Made by a program: the position numbers and the translations under genes. A DNA stretch of 64,000 bases, from NCBI GenBank assembly GCA_023422775.1, contig JAFAGM010000084.1:62001-126000 (forward strand), given 5' to 3'. The DNA comes from Pseudomonadota bacterium (GTDB lineage Bacteria > Pseudomonadota > Alphaproteobacteria > Rhizobiales > Xanthobacteraceae). Positions 18,536 to 27,236 of this stretch are shown piece by piece (within the stretch, counting starts at the first letter, position 1; the number at the start of each line of letters is the position of its first letter). Below the pieces are notes generated by a model that saw only the letters and a program-made list of their open reading frames with translations, did not search any database and had not been told where the DNA came from.

Positions 18536-19732
18536 CTAGACGGCGCGCTTCAGCGTCTCGGCGAGATCGGTCTTCTCCCAGGAGAAACCGCCCTCATTGT
18601 CCGGCGTGCGGCCGAAATGGCCGTAGGACGAGGTACGCGCATAGATCGGCCGGTTGAGATCGAGATGGGTGCGGATGCCGCGCGGCGTCAGGTCCACCGA
18701 TTCAGCCACGACCTTCTCGAGCTTGTCCTCCGGCACCTTTCCGGTGCCATGGGTGTCGATGTAGATCGACAGCGGGCGCGCCACGCCGATGGCGTAAGCG
18801 AGCTGCAGCGTGCAGCGATCGGCAAGCCCGGCGGCAACGATGTTCTTGGCGACATAGCGCGCGGCGTAGGCCGCCGAACGGTCCACCTTGGTCGGGTCCT
18901 TGCCGGAGAACGCACCGCCGCCGTGCGGGGCTGCGCCGCCGTAGGTGTCGACGATGATCTTGCGGCCCGTAAGGCCGGCGTCGCCGTCGGGACCGCCGAT
19001 GAAGAACTTGCCGGTCGGGTTGATGTGCCAGATGGTCTTGCCGTTGATCCAGTCCTTCGGCAGCGCCTCGCGCACATACGGTTCGACGACCTCGCGAACC
19101 TGGTTCGAACTCATGTCCTCGACGAGATGCTGGTGCGAGACCACGATCTCGCGCACGCCGACCGGCTTGCCGTTCTCATATTGCACGGTGACCTGGCTCT
19201 TCGAGTCCGGACCCAGCACCTTCTCCTTGCCCGAGTGACGCGCTTCCGAGATCAGCCGCAGGATCTTGTGGGCGTAGAAGATCGGCGCCGGCATCAGGTC
19301 CGGCGTCTCGTTGGTGGCGTAGCCGAACATGATGCCCTGGTCGCCCGCGCCCTCTTCCTTGTTGGTGCCCGGCTGCAGCGCATCGACGCCCTGCGCGATA
19401 TCGGCGGATTGCGGATGCAGCAGGATCTCGATGTCGGCCTTCTGCCAGTGGAAGCCTTCCTGCTCGTAGCCGATGTCCTTGATGGCAGCGCGAACGACGC
19501 TTTCGATCTGGTCGTTGGTGACCGATTTCGGTCCGCGGGTCTCGCCGGCGATGACCACCTTGTTGGTGGTGGCGAGCGTTTCGCAGGCCGCGCGGATCGC
19601 CCAGGGGTCGATGCCGGCCTTGGGGCCTTCACGGAAAAACAGATCGACGATCTCGTCGGAAATCCGGTCACAGACCTTGTCCGGATGACCCTCGGAAACC
19701 GACTCGCTGGTGAACAGATAGGACGCGCGCAT
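18536..19732 (-). CDS. metK: S-adenosylmethionine synthetase
   Basis: A 398-residue enzyme that makes S-adenosylmethionine from methionine and ATP. The N-terminus has FTSESVSEGHPDKVCDRISDEIVD. GDQGIMFGYATNETPDLMPAPI contains the hexapeptide-type motif, and GGGAFSGKDPTKVDRSAAYAARYVAKNIVAAGL is the P-loop-like region. The ATG at 19732 has AAGGGG 9 nt upstream, and a TTG codon just before it is a less likely start. It lies 60 bp downstream of the HTH-methyltransferase gene and upstream of ahcY, so synthesis of SAM and removal of SAH are encoded together. Confidence 0.97.
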   Translation of the reverse strand: MRASYLFTSESVSEGHPDKVCDRISDEIVDLFFREGPKAGIDPWAIRAACETLATTNKVVIAGETRGPKSVTNDQIESVVRAAIKDIGYEQEGFHWQKADIEILLHPQSADIAQGVDALQPGTNKEEGAGDQGIMFGYATNETPDLMPAPIFYAHKILRLISEARHSGKEKVLGPDSKSQVTVQYENGKPVGVREIVVSHQHLVEDMSSNQVREVVEPYVREALPKDWINGKTIWHINPTGKFFIGGPDGDAGLTGRKIIVDTYGGAAPHGGGAFSGKDPTKVDRSAAYAARYVAKNIVAAGLADRCTLQLAYAIGVARPLSIYIDTHGTGKVPEDKLEKVVAESVDLTPRGIRTHLDLNRPIYARTSSYGHFGRTPDNEGGFSWEKTDLAETLKRAV

Positions 19733-19792
19733 CAACCAACCCCTTGTTCCCGCCGGCTGCCGGCGGCTGTCTATGTTATGGATCCTGGAATG

Positions 19793-21145
19793 TCAGTCGC
19801 GACGACGCGAAATGACGTAGGATTCGTCGAAAAACCAAAGCCCGTTATGCCTTCGCAGAACCTCTCTGGTGGCATCGAGGGTTCGGCCGCTTTCTGTCAT
19901 TTCCGCCAACCGGTCGTCTTCGATCTGGGCGACATACACCGCCGCATTCCACGCTGCAAAGGCCGTCGAGGTTCCGATCGAGCCGGTGACCTCGTTGGGC
20001 AGCGCTTCCATATCATAACGGAAGATGGAACGGTTATCGGCGTAGGCATTAAAATTAAGGTCGCGCCCGGCCGAACCCAGCTCGTATTTCACGGCGCGCA
20101 ATAGCTCATGACGGCTTACAGCGAAAGGATTTTCTCCCGGCCAGACCGACTGGATGATTTCGAGGCCCGGATCGTGCCCGTGGGAGTGAATTCCAATCAA
20201 CCGGCCCCCTGCCCGCAAGCTGCGGGCCAGCGGTGCGATAATCCGCTTGGCGCGAAAATTCACAGAGGATTTTGCCCGGTAGGGCTGCGAAGCGATCACC
20301 AGGTCGAAATTGGCCTCAGTCCGGCCCGCCCGGGGGATGATCGAATCAAGCAGAAACCTATGGTCTTCCCGGTACACGACCAGCGCCACCGGGCGCTCAT
20401 AGATCGGCATGCCCGATTTGGGGCTGATATTGGCTCGCCAGTTCTGCTCCAGAAACGGGCCGAGTTCGGCGATCTGGGTCTCGAATTCGCCCGAAGAGGC
20501 CCCCCGCAGGGCGACCTCGTGCCAGATCATGCCGGCGGCCGCGGTGGGCGAGGCCGGCGTCAGCCAGGGCGCCTCGGCGTAGTGCATGTTGGTCAGGACG
20601 ACGACGGTGGCCGGGTGCTCGAACATCCGGTCCGGCACCTTGTCGAGCGTCAGCCGGACATCCTCCAGGCTCAACTCCTTGCCGGCGATATAGAACGGCA
20701 TATGGGGAAAACGGCCGTGCATCGAGCGCATCACCCGCGCCAGCACGGTGCCGTCGCCGACACCGGCGTCGAACACCCGCAGCGCCGGCGGGCGCGGGTG
20801 CAGGCTCGACAGTTCCAGCGCCACCCGCTCGGCAATCACCCGCTTCTCGCTGCAGGTATGGACGAACAGCAGGTATTTCTGGCGGTTCTCGAAGAACCGG
20901 AAATTACCGCGGGGATCGCGCTTCTCCGGCGGCACTTCGAGGCCGCGCGGCGGCGGCATCGCGCCGGTGGAGGCGGCGATATAGGCCTGGATGCGGTCCA
21001 GCGTGTCGACGGTGATGCGCTTGCCCTCGCGCAACCGGTACACCAGCTTGCCGTCATTGACGGCCCGGCGACCGAACGTCGTCTCCGCCATATCGGCCTG
21101 ACGGCAGAACTCGGAAATCTGGCTGAGAATCTGGTCGTTTTTCAT
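19793..21145 (-). CDS. Class I SAM-dependent methyltransferase with N-terminal HTH-like domain
   Basis: A 450-residue protein; the ATG at 21145 places a compact helical domain at the start. Residues ~1-55 (ILSQISEFCRQADMAETTFGRRAVND, then LREGKRITVDTLDRIQAYI) look like a small helix-turn-helix of the kind that reads like an XRE repressor. The methyltransferase domain follows with RVFDAGVGDGTVLARVM near residue 120 as motif I and VVVLTNMHYAEAPWL as a later strand. A C-terminal ~150 residues include HSHGHDPGLEIIQSVWPG. Its position directly ahead of metK-ahcY suggests that it senses or uses SAM. The substrate (DNA, protein or small molecule) is unknown. Confidence 0.7.
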   Translation of the reverse strand: MKNDQILSQISEFCRQADMAETTFGRRAVNDGKLVYRLREGKRITVDTLDRIQAYIAASTGAMPPPRGLEVPPEKRDPRGNFRFFENRQKYLLFVHTCSEKRVIAERVALELSSLHPRPPALRVFDAGVGDGTVLARVMRSMHGRFPHMPFYIAGKELSLEDVRLTLDKVPDRMFEHPATVVVLTNMHYAEAPWLTPASPTAAAGMIWHEVALRGASSGEFETQIAELGPFLEQNWRANISPKSGMPIYERPVALVVYREDHRFLLDSIIPRAGRTEANFDLVIASQPYRAKSSVNFRAKRIIAPLARSLRAGGRLIGIHSHGHDPGLEIIQSVWPGENPFAVSRHELLRAVKYELGSAGRDLNFNAYADNRSIFRYDMEALPNEVTGSIGTSTAFAAWNAAVYVAQIEDDRLAEMTESGRTLDATREVLRRHNGLWFFDESYVISRRRD

Positions 21146-21418
21146 CAGGCCGGAAGCGAAGGGTTTGGGAAATGCCGGTGGGCAGACGAGGATGACCGGC
21201 ATCTCCTACCACGGCCTGCCCAACAAGCAAATGCCCCTGCGGAACCTCCGTGGAACTGCCGACCAGCCGTGAACCCCCGTCCCGCCGGGGCAACAAAGCG
21301 GCGCTTGCGCCACCGACGAAGCAATCCGTTCCATCACCGCGCGGAAAAGTGGATTGCTTCCGCCTTCGCTAAAGCTACGGCGGACAAGTCGCTTCGCTCG
21401 CAACGACGAACGCGAGAC
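21146..21418. repeat. Gene-free gap with degenerate palindromic repeat (21313-21406)
   Basis: The segment cgacgaagcaatccgttcc...ggattgcttccgcc...cgcttcgctcgcaacgacg is a decayed member of the family seen at 13552-13650. It carries an extra ttcgctaaagctacggcgg insert. Both flanking genes run on the minus strand. No gene is seen here. Confidence 0.6.
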
Positions 21419-22537
21419 CTACTTCCCCCAAACCTCCTCGGCGACTTCCACCGCGAGCCGCAGCTTGGCCCACTGTTCCTCCTCGGACAGGATGTTGCCT
21501 TCCTCGGTCGAAGCAAACCCGCACTGCGGCGAGACCGCGAGTTGGTCGAGAGGCGCGAACTTCGCCGCCTCCTCGAGGCGGCGCTTGATGTCGTCCTTCT
21601 TCTCGAGCTCGCCGAACTTCGAGGTGATGACGCCGACCACCACGACCTTGTCGCCCTTCGGCAGGTACCGCAGCGGCTCGAAGCCGCCGGCGCGATCGGA
21701 ATCATATTCGAGGAAGTAGCCATCATAGTTGGTGCCGGCCAGCATGGTCTCGGCCACCGGCTCGTAACCGCCGGACGAAATCCAGGTCGAGCGGAAATTG
21801 CCGCGGCAGACATGCGTGGTGACCACCATGTCGGCCGGACGTTCCGCCAGCGCGTAGTTGATGATGCGCGCGTAGATCTGCTGCAGGCCGTCGGGATTGT
21901 CACCGCGCTCGCGCGACTTCTGCAACTCCTCCTGCGAGCACAGATAGGCCCACACGGTGTCGTCGAACTGCAGGTAGCGGCAGCCGGCGTCATAGAACGC
22001 CTTCACCGCCTTGCGATACGTCTTGCCGAGATCGGCATAGAATTCCTCGAGATCCGGATAGACCTCCTTCGAGATCGCCTTGCGGCCGCCGCGGAAATGC
22101 AGCACGGCGGGCGACGGGATGGTCATCTTGGCCGTGACGTGCGCCGTGTCGGCATGCTTCTTCAGGAAGCGGAAATGATCCAGCATCGGATGGTTGTCCG
22201 GAAAGTCGAGCTTGCCGATCACGCGGACGGCGTCGTGCCTCGTCTCCACGCCGGCGAACTGGATGCCGGCGTCGGGGTGGAACAGCTCGCAGCCGGTGAG
22301 CTTGGCGAGAAAGTCGAAATGCCACCACGAGCGGCGGAATTCGCCGTCGGTCGCGAGCTTCAAACCGGTCGAAGCCTGCTTGTGCACGACCTTCTCGATC
22401 TCCATGTCCTCGGCCTTGCGCAGGTCGTCGGCCGTGATCTCGCCCTTCTCCAGCCTGGCGCGCGCTTCCTTGATGCGCGGTGGCCGCAACAGGCTGCCGA
22501 CCTCGTCGGCGCGGAACGGGGCTTTGGTTCTCTGCAT
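21419..22537 (-). CDS. Cobalamin-independent methionine synthase-like protein (MetE C-terminal domain family)
   Basis: A 372-residue TIM barrel of the MetE C-terminal/YxjG family. The ATG at 22537 is preferred because GGAG precedes it at 8 nt. ADEVGSLLRPPRIKEAR at the N-terminus, the segment around TDGEFRRSWWHFDF and QFDDTVWAYL near residue 190 are typical. VVTTHVCRGN and the late SPQCGFAST supply the zinc-binding His and Cys. Such proteins transfer methyl groups to thiols such as homocysteine, often from donors other than the polyglutamyl folate. It follows livF by 35 bp, so a transporter is co-expressed. Confidence 0.85.
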   Translation of the reverse strand: MQRTKAPFRADEVGSLLRPPRIKEARARLEKGEITADDLRKAEDMEIEKVVHKQASTGLKLATDGEFRRSWWHFDFLAKLTGCELFHPDAGIQFAGVETRHDAVRVIGKLDFPDNHPMLDHFRFLKKHADTAHVTAKMTIPSPAVLHFRGGRKAISKEVYPDLEEFYADLGKTYRKAVKAFYDAGCRYLQFDDTVWAYLCSQEELQKSRERGDNPDGLQQIYARIINYALAERPADMVVTTHVCRGNFRSTWISSGGYEPVAETMLAGTNYDGYFLEYDSDRAGGFEPLRYLPKGDKVVVVGVITSKFGELEKKDDIKRRLEEAAKFAPLDQLAVSPQCGFASTEEGNILSEEEQWAKLRLAVEVAEEVWGK

Positions 22538-22572
22538 GGTCTCAACTCCCATAATCCTGGTGCGCGGGAATC

Positions 22573-23289
22573 CTAGTGCGCGGCGGCGCCGGATACGCCG
22601 AGATAGCGTTCGAGCACCGCGGGATCGGCCTTCAGCGCGCCACTGGCCGCGTCGTGCACGATCGTGCCGCGTTCCAATATCACAACACGATCCGCGAGCC
22701 CCAGAATCTTTTGGGCATTCTGCTCGACGATGATCGAGCAGATGCCACCGGAGCGGGTAATCGCGCCCAGCGCCCTTAACAGTTCCTCAACGATAATCGG
22801 CGCCAGCCCCTCCGTCGGCTCGTCGAGCAGCAGAACCCTGGGATTGAGGGTGAGCGCGCGGCCGATCGCCAGCATCTGCTGCTCGCCGCCGGAGAGCTGG
22901 TTGCCGAAATTGCTGCGGCGCTCCTTCAGCCGCGGAAACATCTGGTAGACCTTATCGACGGTCCAGTGGCCGGGCTGGGCCACCGCCGTCATATTTTCCT
23001 CCACCGTCAGGGAACGGAAGATATTGCGCTCCTGCGGCACCCAGCCGATCCCCGCCCGCGCCCGCTGGTCCGGGCGCATCGCCGTGATATCCCGTCCACC
23101 GATCGCGATCGATCCGCCGAAACGGCGGGTGATGCCGACGATGGAATTGATCAGCGTCGTCTTGCCGGTGCCGTTGCGCCCGAGCAGCGCCAGCACCTGC
23201 CCCTCGCCGAGCGTCAGCGACATCGAAGGCAGTACAACCGCTTCGCCATAGCCGGCGCGCAATCTGTCGATGGCAAGAAGGTCAGGCAT
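22573..23289 (-). CDS. livF: Branched-chain amino acid-type ABC transporter ATPase (LivF)
   Basis: A 238-residue ATPase of the HAAT family. The ATG at 23289 starts the protein at MPDLLAIDRLRAGYG, the usual LivF opening. Walker A is GRNGTGKTTLINSIVG, the signature is LSGGEQQMLAIGRAL and Walker B is VLLLDEPTEGLAP. It overlaps the end of livG by 8 nt, so translation is coupled. Together with LivG it powers uptake through LivHM. Confidence 0.92.
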   Translation of the reverse strand: MPDLLAIDRLRAGYGEAVVLPSMSLTLGEGQVLALLGRNGTGKTTLINSIVGITRRFGGSIAIGGRDITAMRPDQRARAGIGWVPQERNIFRSLTVEENMTAVAQPGHWTVDKVYQMFPRLKERRSNFGNQLSGGEQQMLAIGRALTLNPRVLLLDEPTEGLAPIIVEELLRALGAITRSGGICSIIVEQNAQKILGLADRVVILERGTIVHDAASGALKADPAVLERYLGVSGAAAH

Positions 23290-24034
23290 GGGTGGCCTCG
23301 CCGAGATAGACCGCCTTGACCTGCGGATCCCGCGCGACCTCGCCGGGCGGCCCCTCCACCAGCATCGCGCCGTTGACGAGAACGGAAATGCGGTCGGCAA
23401 AGGAGAACACCAGGTCCATGTCGTGCTCGATCAGCAGCACCGTGACGTCGCGCGGCAGCGCCGCGACCGCCGCCAGAATGTCGTGACGCTCGCTCTCGGG
23501 CACGCCGGCAGCGGGCTCGTCGAGCAGCAGCACGCGGGGCTTCGTCGCAATCGCCACCGCGATCTCGAGCAGACGCTGCTTGCCGTAGGGCAGCGTCGCG
23601 GTGCGTTCGTTCATTACGTCGAGCAGATGAAAGCGCGCCAGCGTCTCCGCGATCTCCTGGTTGACGTCGTCGCGCGTGCCCATCCGCCGCCACCAGTCGC
23701 CGCCGCGGCCAAGCCGTTCGGAGACCGCAAGGCCTACGGTTTCGAGCGGGGTCAAATCCGGATAGAGCTGATTGATCTGGAACGTGCGCGACAGCCCGCG
23801 CAGCACCCGTGTGTGCACGGGAAGGTCGGTGATGTCGCTGCCTTCGAGAACGATCCGTCCTGCATTGGGCTTGAGCACGCCGGTCAAGAGGTTGATGACC
23901 GTGGTCTTGCCGGCGCCGTTCGGTCCGATCAAGGCGTGGCGGGCGCCCTGCTCCACCTTCAGCGACAGGTCGCGGGTGACGCGAAGACCGCCGAAGGATT
24001 TTTCCAGACCCTTTGTTTCCAACGCAATCGTCAT
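23282..24034 (-). CDS. livG: Branched-chain amino acid-type ABC transporter ATPase (LivG)
   Basis: A 250-residue ATPase from the ATG at 24034. Walker A is GPNGAGKTTVINLLTGVLKPNAG and Walker B is VLLLDEPAAGVPESE. The usual LSGGQ-type signature is degenerate (ATLPYGKQRLLEIAVAIA), as is normal in LivG. VLLIEHDMDLVFSFADRI carries the switch histidine. It overlaps livM by 4 nt and livF by 8 nt. Confidence 0.92.
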   Translation of the reverse strand: MTIALETKGLEKSFGGLRVTRDLSLKVEQGARHALIGPNGAGKTTVINLLTGVLKPNAGRIVLEGSDITDLPVHTRVLRGLSRTFQINQLYPDLTPLETVGLAVSERLGRGGDWWRRMGTRDDVNQEIAETLARFHLLDVMNERTATLPYGKQRLLEIAVAIATKPRVLLLDEPAAGVPESERHDILAAVAALPRDVTVLLIEHDMDLVFSFADRISVLVNGAMLVEGPPGEVARDPQVKAVYLGEATHA

Positions 24035-25062
24035 GGCGCGTCGCTTTCGGGAACGGCGACGCCTGCCTTGCGGCCGAAAACCTGGCGGATGACGAGGTTC
24101 GGCCCCCATAGCACCCAGCGATGGATGCGCTCGCGGCCGACCAGCACCATCACGACCAGCACCAGCCCGATCCAGAACATCCAGTATTGCGGCGTGATGG
24201 TCTGAAACAGTTCCTGCAGCATCTTGAAGACAACCGCGCCGATCAGCCCACCATAGAGATAGCCGGTGCCGCCGATCACGAGCACAAGCATCAGATCGGC
24301 TGAGCGCTCGAACGAGAACACGTCGAGGGAAGCCAGCGCCGTGGTCTGGGTGAACAGCGCGCCGGCGATACCGGCGTAGAACGCTGCGACCGTATAGATC
24401 GCGATCAGGCGGCGGTTGACGGGCACGCCGATGGCGGCCGCCCGTAGGGGGTTGTTCCTGATCGCGCGCAGCGACAGGCCGAACGGCGAATTCACGATCC
24501 GCCGCGCCAGCAGAAACAGCAGGAACAGCACGATCAACGAGTAGAAGAAGCCGGTCTTGCCGAACATGTCGAACGCAAACAGACCGAGGATCGGCGCCAT
24601 CTCGATGCCCTGCAGCCCGTCGGTGCCGCCGGTGATGTTGGAGAAACGCTCCGCCAGCGCCTCCAGCAAGAGTGCGATGCCGAGCGTCACCATCAACCGC
24701 GTCAGGTCGACGCCGCGAATGACGAGGAAACTGGTCAGAAAGCCGAGCACCATGGCGGCGAGCCCCGCGACGACAAGCGCGATGACAGGCTCGGTGATGA
24801 TGCCGTGCAGCGCCAGCAGCCCGGCCGAATAGGCGCCGACGCCGAAGAAGGCGGCATGTCCCAGCGAGACGATGCCGGCATAGCCCAGGATCAGGTCGAG
24901 CGACAGCGTGAACAGCGCCAGCCGCAGGATGTCGGTCATGATCAGATAGCGCGATGGAAACAGGAACGCGCAGGAAACTGCGAGAACCCAGAACGCGATT
25001 TCAGCCGGACGCCAGCGGGCGCGGGCGATGGCATAGGTTGAAACGTCGGAGACGGCGGTCAT
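24031..25062 (-). CDS. livM: Branched-chain amino acid-type ABC transporter permease (LivM)
   Basis: A 343-residue inner-membrane permease with around nine to ten hydrophobic segments. LDLILGYAGIVSLGHAAFFGVGAYSAGLL near residue 55 is the LivM hallmark. SLRAIRNNPLRAAAIGVPVNRRL near 200 is the cytoplasmic loop that contacts the ATPases. It lies 7 bp after livH and overlaps livG by 4 nt. Confidence 0.92.
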   Translation of the reverse strand: MTAVSDVSTYAIARARWRPAEIAFWVLAVSCAFLFPSRYLIMTDILRLALFTLSLDLILGYAGIVSLGHAAFFGVGAYSAGLLALHGIITEPVIALVVAGLAAMVLGFLTSFLVIRGVDLTRLMVTLGIALLLEALAERFSNITGGTDGLQGIEMAPILGLFAFDMFGKTGFFYSLIVLFLLFLLARRIVNSPFGLSLRAIRNNPLRAAAIGVPVNRRLIAIYTVAAFYAGIAGALFTQTTALASLDVFSFERSADLMLVLVIGGTGYLYGGLIGAVVFKMLQELFQTITPQYWMFWIGLVLVVMVLVGRERIHRWVLWGPNLVIRQVFGRKAGVAVPESDAP

Positions 25063-25069
25063 CGCTGGC

Positions 25070-25939
25070 TCACCGCGCGGCAGTGCGCCCGAACAGGCCG
25101 TTCGGGCGCCAGATCAGGATTGCGATCATGATGGTGTAGATGACGAACGGCCCCATCTTCGGCACGTAATATTTGCCGGCGACGTCGCCGATGCCGAGCA
25201 GGAGCGATGCGAGAAACGGCCCGGTGATGCTGGAGGAGCCGCCGACGGTGACCACGATCAAAAAGTAGATCATGAACTTCAGCGGAAAATATGGATCGAG
25301 TCCGAGGATCTCCGCGCTGAGCGCGCCGCCGAGCCCGGCAAGGCCGCAGCCGAAGGCAAAAGTGAAGGCAAACACCTGCGGCACGTTGATACCGAGGCCG
25401 CTGGCGGCACGGGGATCATCGACCGCTGCGCGCAGGCGGCTGCCAAACCGGGTTTTCGCCAGGATCAGTTGCAGCGCCACGGTGAGCAGGCCACAGATCA
25501 CGATGATCATCAGCCGATAGCGGCCGATGCCGACGCCGAAGAAATCGAATTGCCCCTCGAGCGCCGCCGGCAGCTTGATGAAGATGCGCGACGATCCCAT
25601 GATGTAGTCGACCGCCGCCACCGACATGAATGTCAGCCCAATCGTGAACAGCACCTGGTCGAGATGGCTGCGGGTGTAGAGATGGCGGTAGAGCGTGCGC
25701 TCCAGGGCCACTCCGATCACGGCGCTGACGACAAAGGCCAGCGGCAGCGCCGAGAAGAACGGCCAGCCTTGATTGTTGACCAGCACCGCGCAGATGTAGC
25801 CACCGGTCATGGCAAACGCGCCGTGGGCGAGATTGACGAAATTCATCAGCCCCAACGTCACCGCCAGCCCGCAAGCGAGCACGAACAGCAGCATGCCGTA
25901 GGCGACACCGTCGAACAGGATGGTGAAGAGCGTGGTCAT
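25070..25939 (-). CDS. livH: Branched-chain amino acid-type ABC transporter permease (LivH)
   Basis: A 289-residue inner-membrane permease. GMLLFVLACGLAVTLGLMNFVNLAHGAFAMTGGY near residue 14 and RFGSRLRAAVDDPRAASGLGINV near 175 are the LivH family blocks, and GDVAGKYYVPKMGPFVIY closes the protein. It is separated from livK by 124 bp that contain a palindromic repeat. Confidence 0.92.
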   Translation of the reverse strand: MTTLFTILFDGVAYGMLLFVLACGLAVTLGLMNFVNLAHGAFAMTGGYICAVLVNNQGWPFFSALPLAFVVSAVIGVALERTLYRHLYTRSHLDQVLFTIGLTFMSVAAVDYIMGSSRIFIKLPAALEGQFDFFGVGIGRYRLMIIVICGLLTVALQLILAKTRFGSRLRAAVDDPRAASGLGINVPQVFAFTFAFGCGLAGLGGALSAEILGLDPYFPLKFMIYFLIVVTVGGSSSITGPFLASLLLGIGDVAGKYYVPKMGPFVIYTIMIAILIWRPNGLFGRTAAR

Positions 25940-25968
25940 GGAATGGAGACCGAAAGATTCTCAGAGGC

Positions 25969-26051
25969 CGTCATTCCGGGGCAGCGTGATAGCGCTGAAC
26001 CCGGAATTTCGAGATTCCGGGTCCGATGCTTCGCATCGCCCCGGAATGACG
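25969..26051. repeat. Palindromic repeat between livK and livH
   Basis: Perfect 14-nt outer arms cgtcattccggggc (25969-25982) and its complement (26038-26051) surround a perfect inner hairpin with arms cccggaat and attccggg. It lies inside an operon, directly after the binding-protein gene. That is a common place for a hairpin that protects upstream mRNA and lowers downstream expression. Confidence 0.75.
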
Positions 26052-26063
26052 CCGAAGACGGCG

Positions 26064-27236
26064 TCACTTCTTCGTCTTGCCGGAATCCTTCACCGCCTCG
26101 AAGGTCGCGAACTCGACGTTGTAGAGTTCGCCGTCGACCTTCTCGACCTTGCGGATGTAGATGTTCTGCACGATGTCGCGGGTTTCCGGATCGATCGAGA
26201 TCGGGCCACGCGGGCTTTCCCACTTCATGCCCTTCATCGCCCCGATCAGCGCATCGCCGTCGGTCTTGCCGCCGGTCTTCTTCAGCGCCTCGTAGATCAG
26301 GCGGATGCCGTCATAGCCGCCGACCGCCATGAAGCCCGGACGCTGGCCGAACGCCTTCTTGTAAGCTGCCACGAAATCCTTGTTGGCGGCCGAGGGATGG
26401 GCAGCGGAATACAGATGCGCCGTCACGGTGCCGAGCGCCGCATCGCCCATGCCGTTGAGCAGATCGTCGTCCATCACGTCGCCGGGGCCGATCACCCTGA
26501 TGCCCGCCTTGTCGAGCCCGCGCTCGGCATACTGCTTCATGAAATTGCCACCCTGCCCGGCCGGCACGAACACAAACACCGCGTCCGGCTTGGCGTCCTT
26601 CATGCGCTGCAGAAACGGTGCGAAATCAGGGTTTTGCAGCGGCACCTTCACCTCTTCGACGATCTCGCCGCCGCCGGCGGTAAAGTTCTGCTTGAAGAAG
26701 TTGAGCGCGTCGTTGCCGGGCGCATAGTCGGAAGTAAGGGTTGCGACCTTCTTGATGCCGTTCTTGGCCGCCCAGTCACCGATGATGGTGGACGACTGCG
26801 CCAGCGTGAACGAAGTGCGCACGATATAGGGCGAGCGCTCGGTGATGATCGAGGTGCCCGCCGCCATCACGATTTCGGGGATCTTGGCCTGCGTTGCCAA
26901 GGGCGCCGCGGCAAGCGCCGCCGGGGTCACGCCGAAGCCCGCGATGAAATTGACCTTGTCGTTGACGATCAGTTCCTGCGCCAGGCGCTTGGTATTGTCG
27001 GGAACCGCCGCATCGTCCTTCAGGATGACTTCGATCTTCTTGCCGGCGACGGTATCGCCGTTCTGCTGCATGTAGAGCTTGACCGCATTGTCGATCTGCT
27101 TGCCCGTCGAGGCCTGACCGCCGGTCATCGGCAGAATGAGACCGATCTTGACGGTTTCCTGGGCGTGAGCCGGCGCGGTGGCCAGCATCCCGGCGACGGC
27201 GGCTGCCGCCAGCAGCATTTGACTGCGAATAGACAT
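26064..27236 (-). CDS. livK: Periplasmic substrate-binding protein of the Liv-type ABC transporter
   Basis: A 390-residue type I periplasmic binding protein. The ATG at 27236 gives a clean signal peptide (MSIRSQMLLAAAAVAGMLATAPAHA, cut before QETVKIG). KIGLILPMTGGQASTGKQIDNAVKLYMQQ starts the Peripla_BP_6 fold, and FIAGFGVTPAALAAAPLA and TSDYAPGNDALNFFKQNF follow. The ligand cannot be read from sequence. Linkage to a MetE-like enzyme makes a methylated or sulfur compound worth testing as well as branched-chain amino acids. Confidence 0.9.
   Translation of the reverse strand: MSIRSQMLLAAAAVAGMLATAPAHAQETVKIGLILPMTGGQASTGKQIDNAVKLYMQQNGDTVAGKKIEVILKDDAAVPDNTKRLAQELIVNDKVNFIAGFGVTPAALAAAPLATQAKIPEIVMAAGTSIITERSPYIVRTSFTLAQSSTIIGDWAAKNGIKKVATLTSDYAPGNDALNFFKQNFTAGGGEIVEEVKVPLQNPDFAPFLQRMKDAKPDAVFVFVPAGQGGNFMKQYAERGLDKAGIRVIGPGDVMDDDLLNGMGDAALGTVTAHLYSAAHPSAANKDFVAAYKKAFGQRPGFMAVGGYDGIRLIYEALKKTGGKTDGDALIGAMKGMKWESPRGPISIDPETRDIVQNIYIRKVEKVDGELYNVEFATFEAVKDSGKTKK

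Noticed and set aside
19736..19792. Possible SAM- or SAH-type riboswitch upstream of metK
   Set aside because: There is a ccgccgg/ccggcgg hairpin near the ribosome site, but its 3-nt loop cannot form the pseudoknot needed in SAM/SAH or SAM-II types.
15746..20104. A 1452-codon open frame on the plus strand
   Set aside because: It runs antisense through ahcY and metK, which are certain genes. Its composition (Arg, His, Gln, Asp, Val rich, no domain) is what the antisense of GC-rich coding DNA gives.
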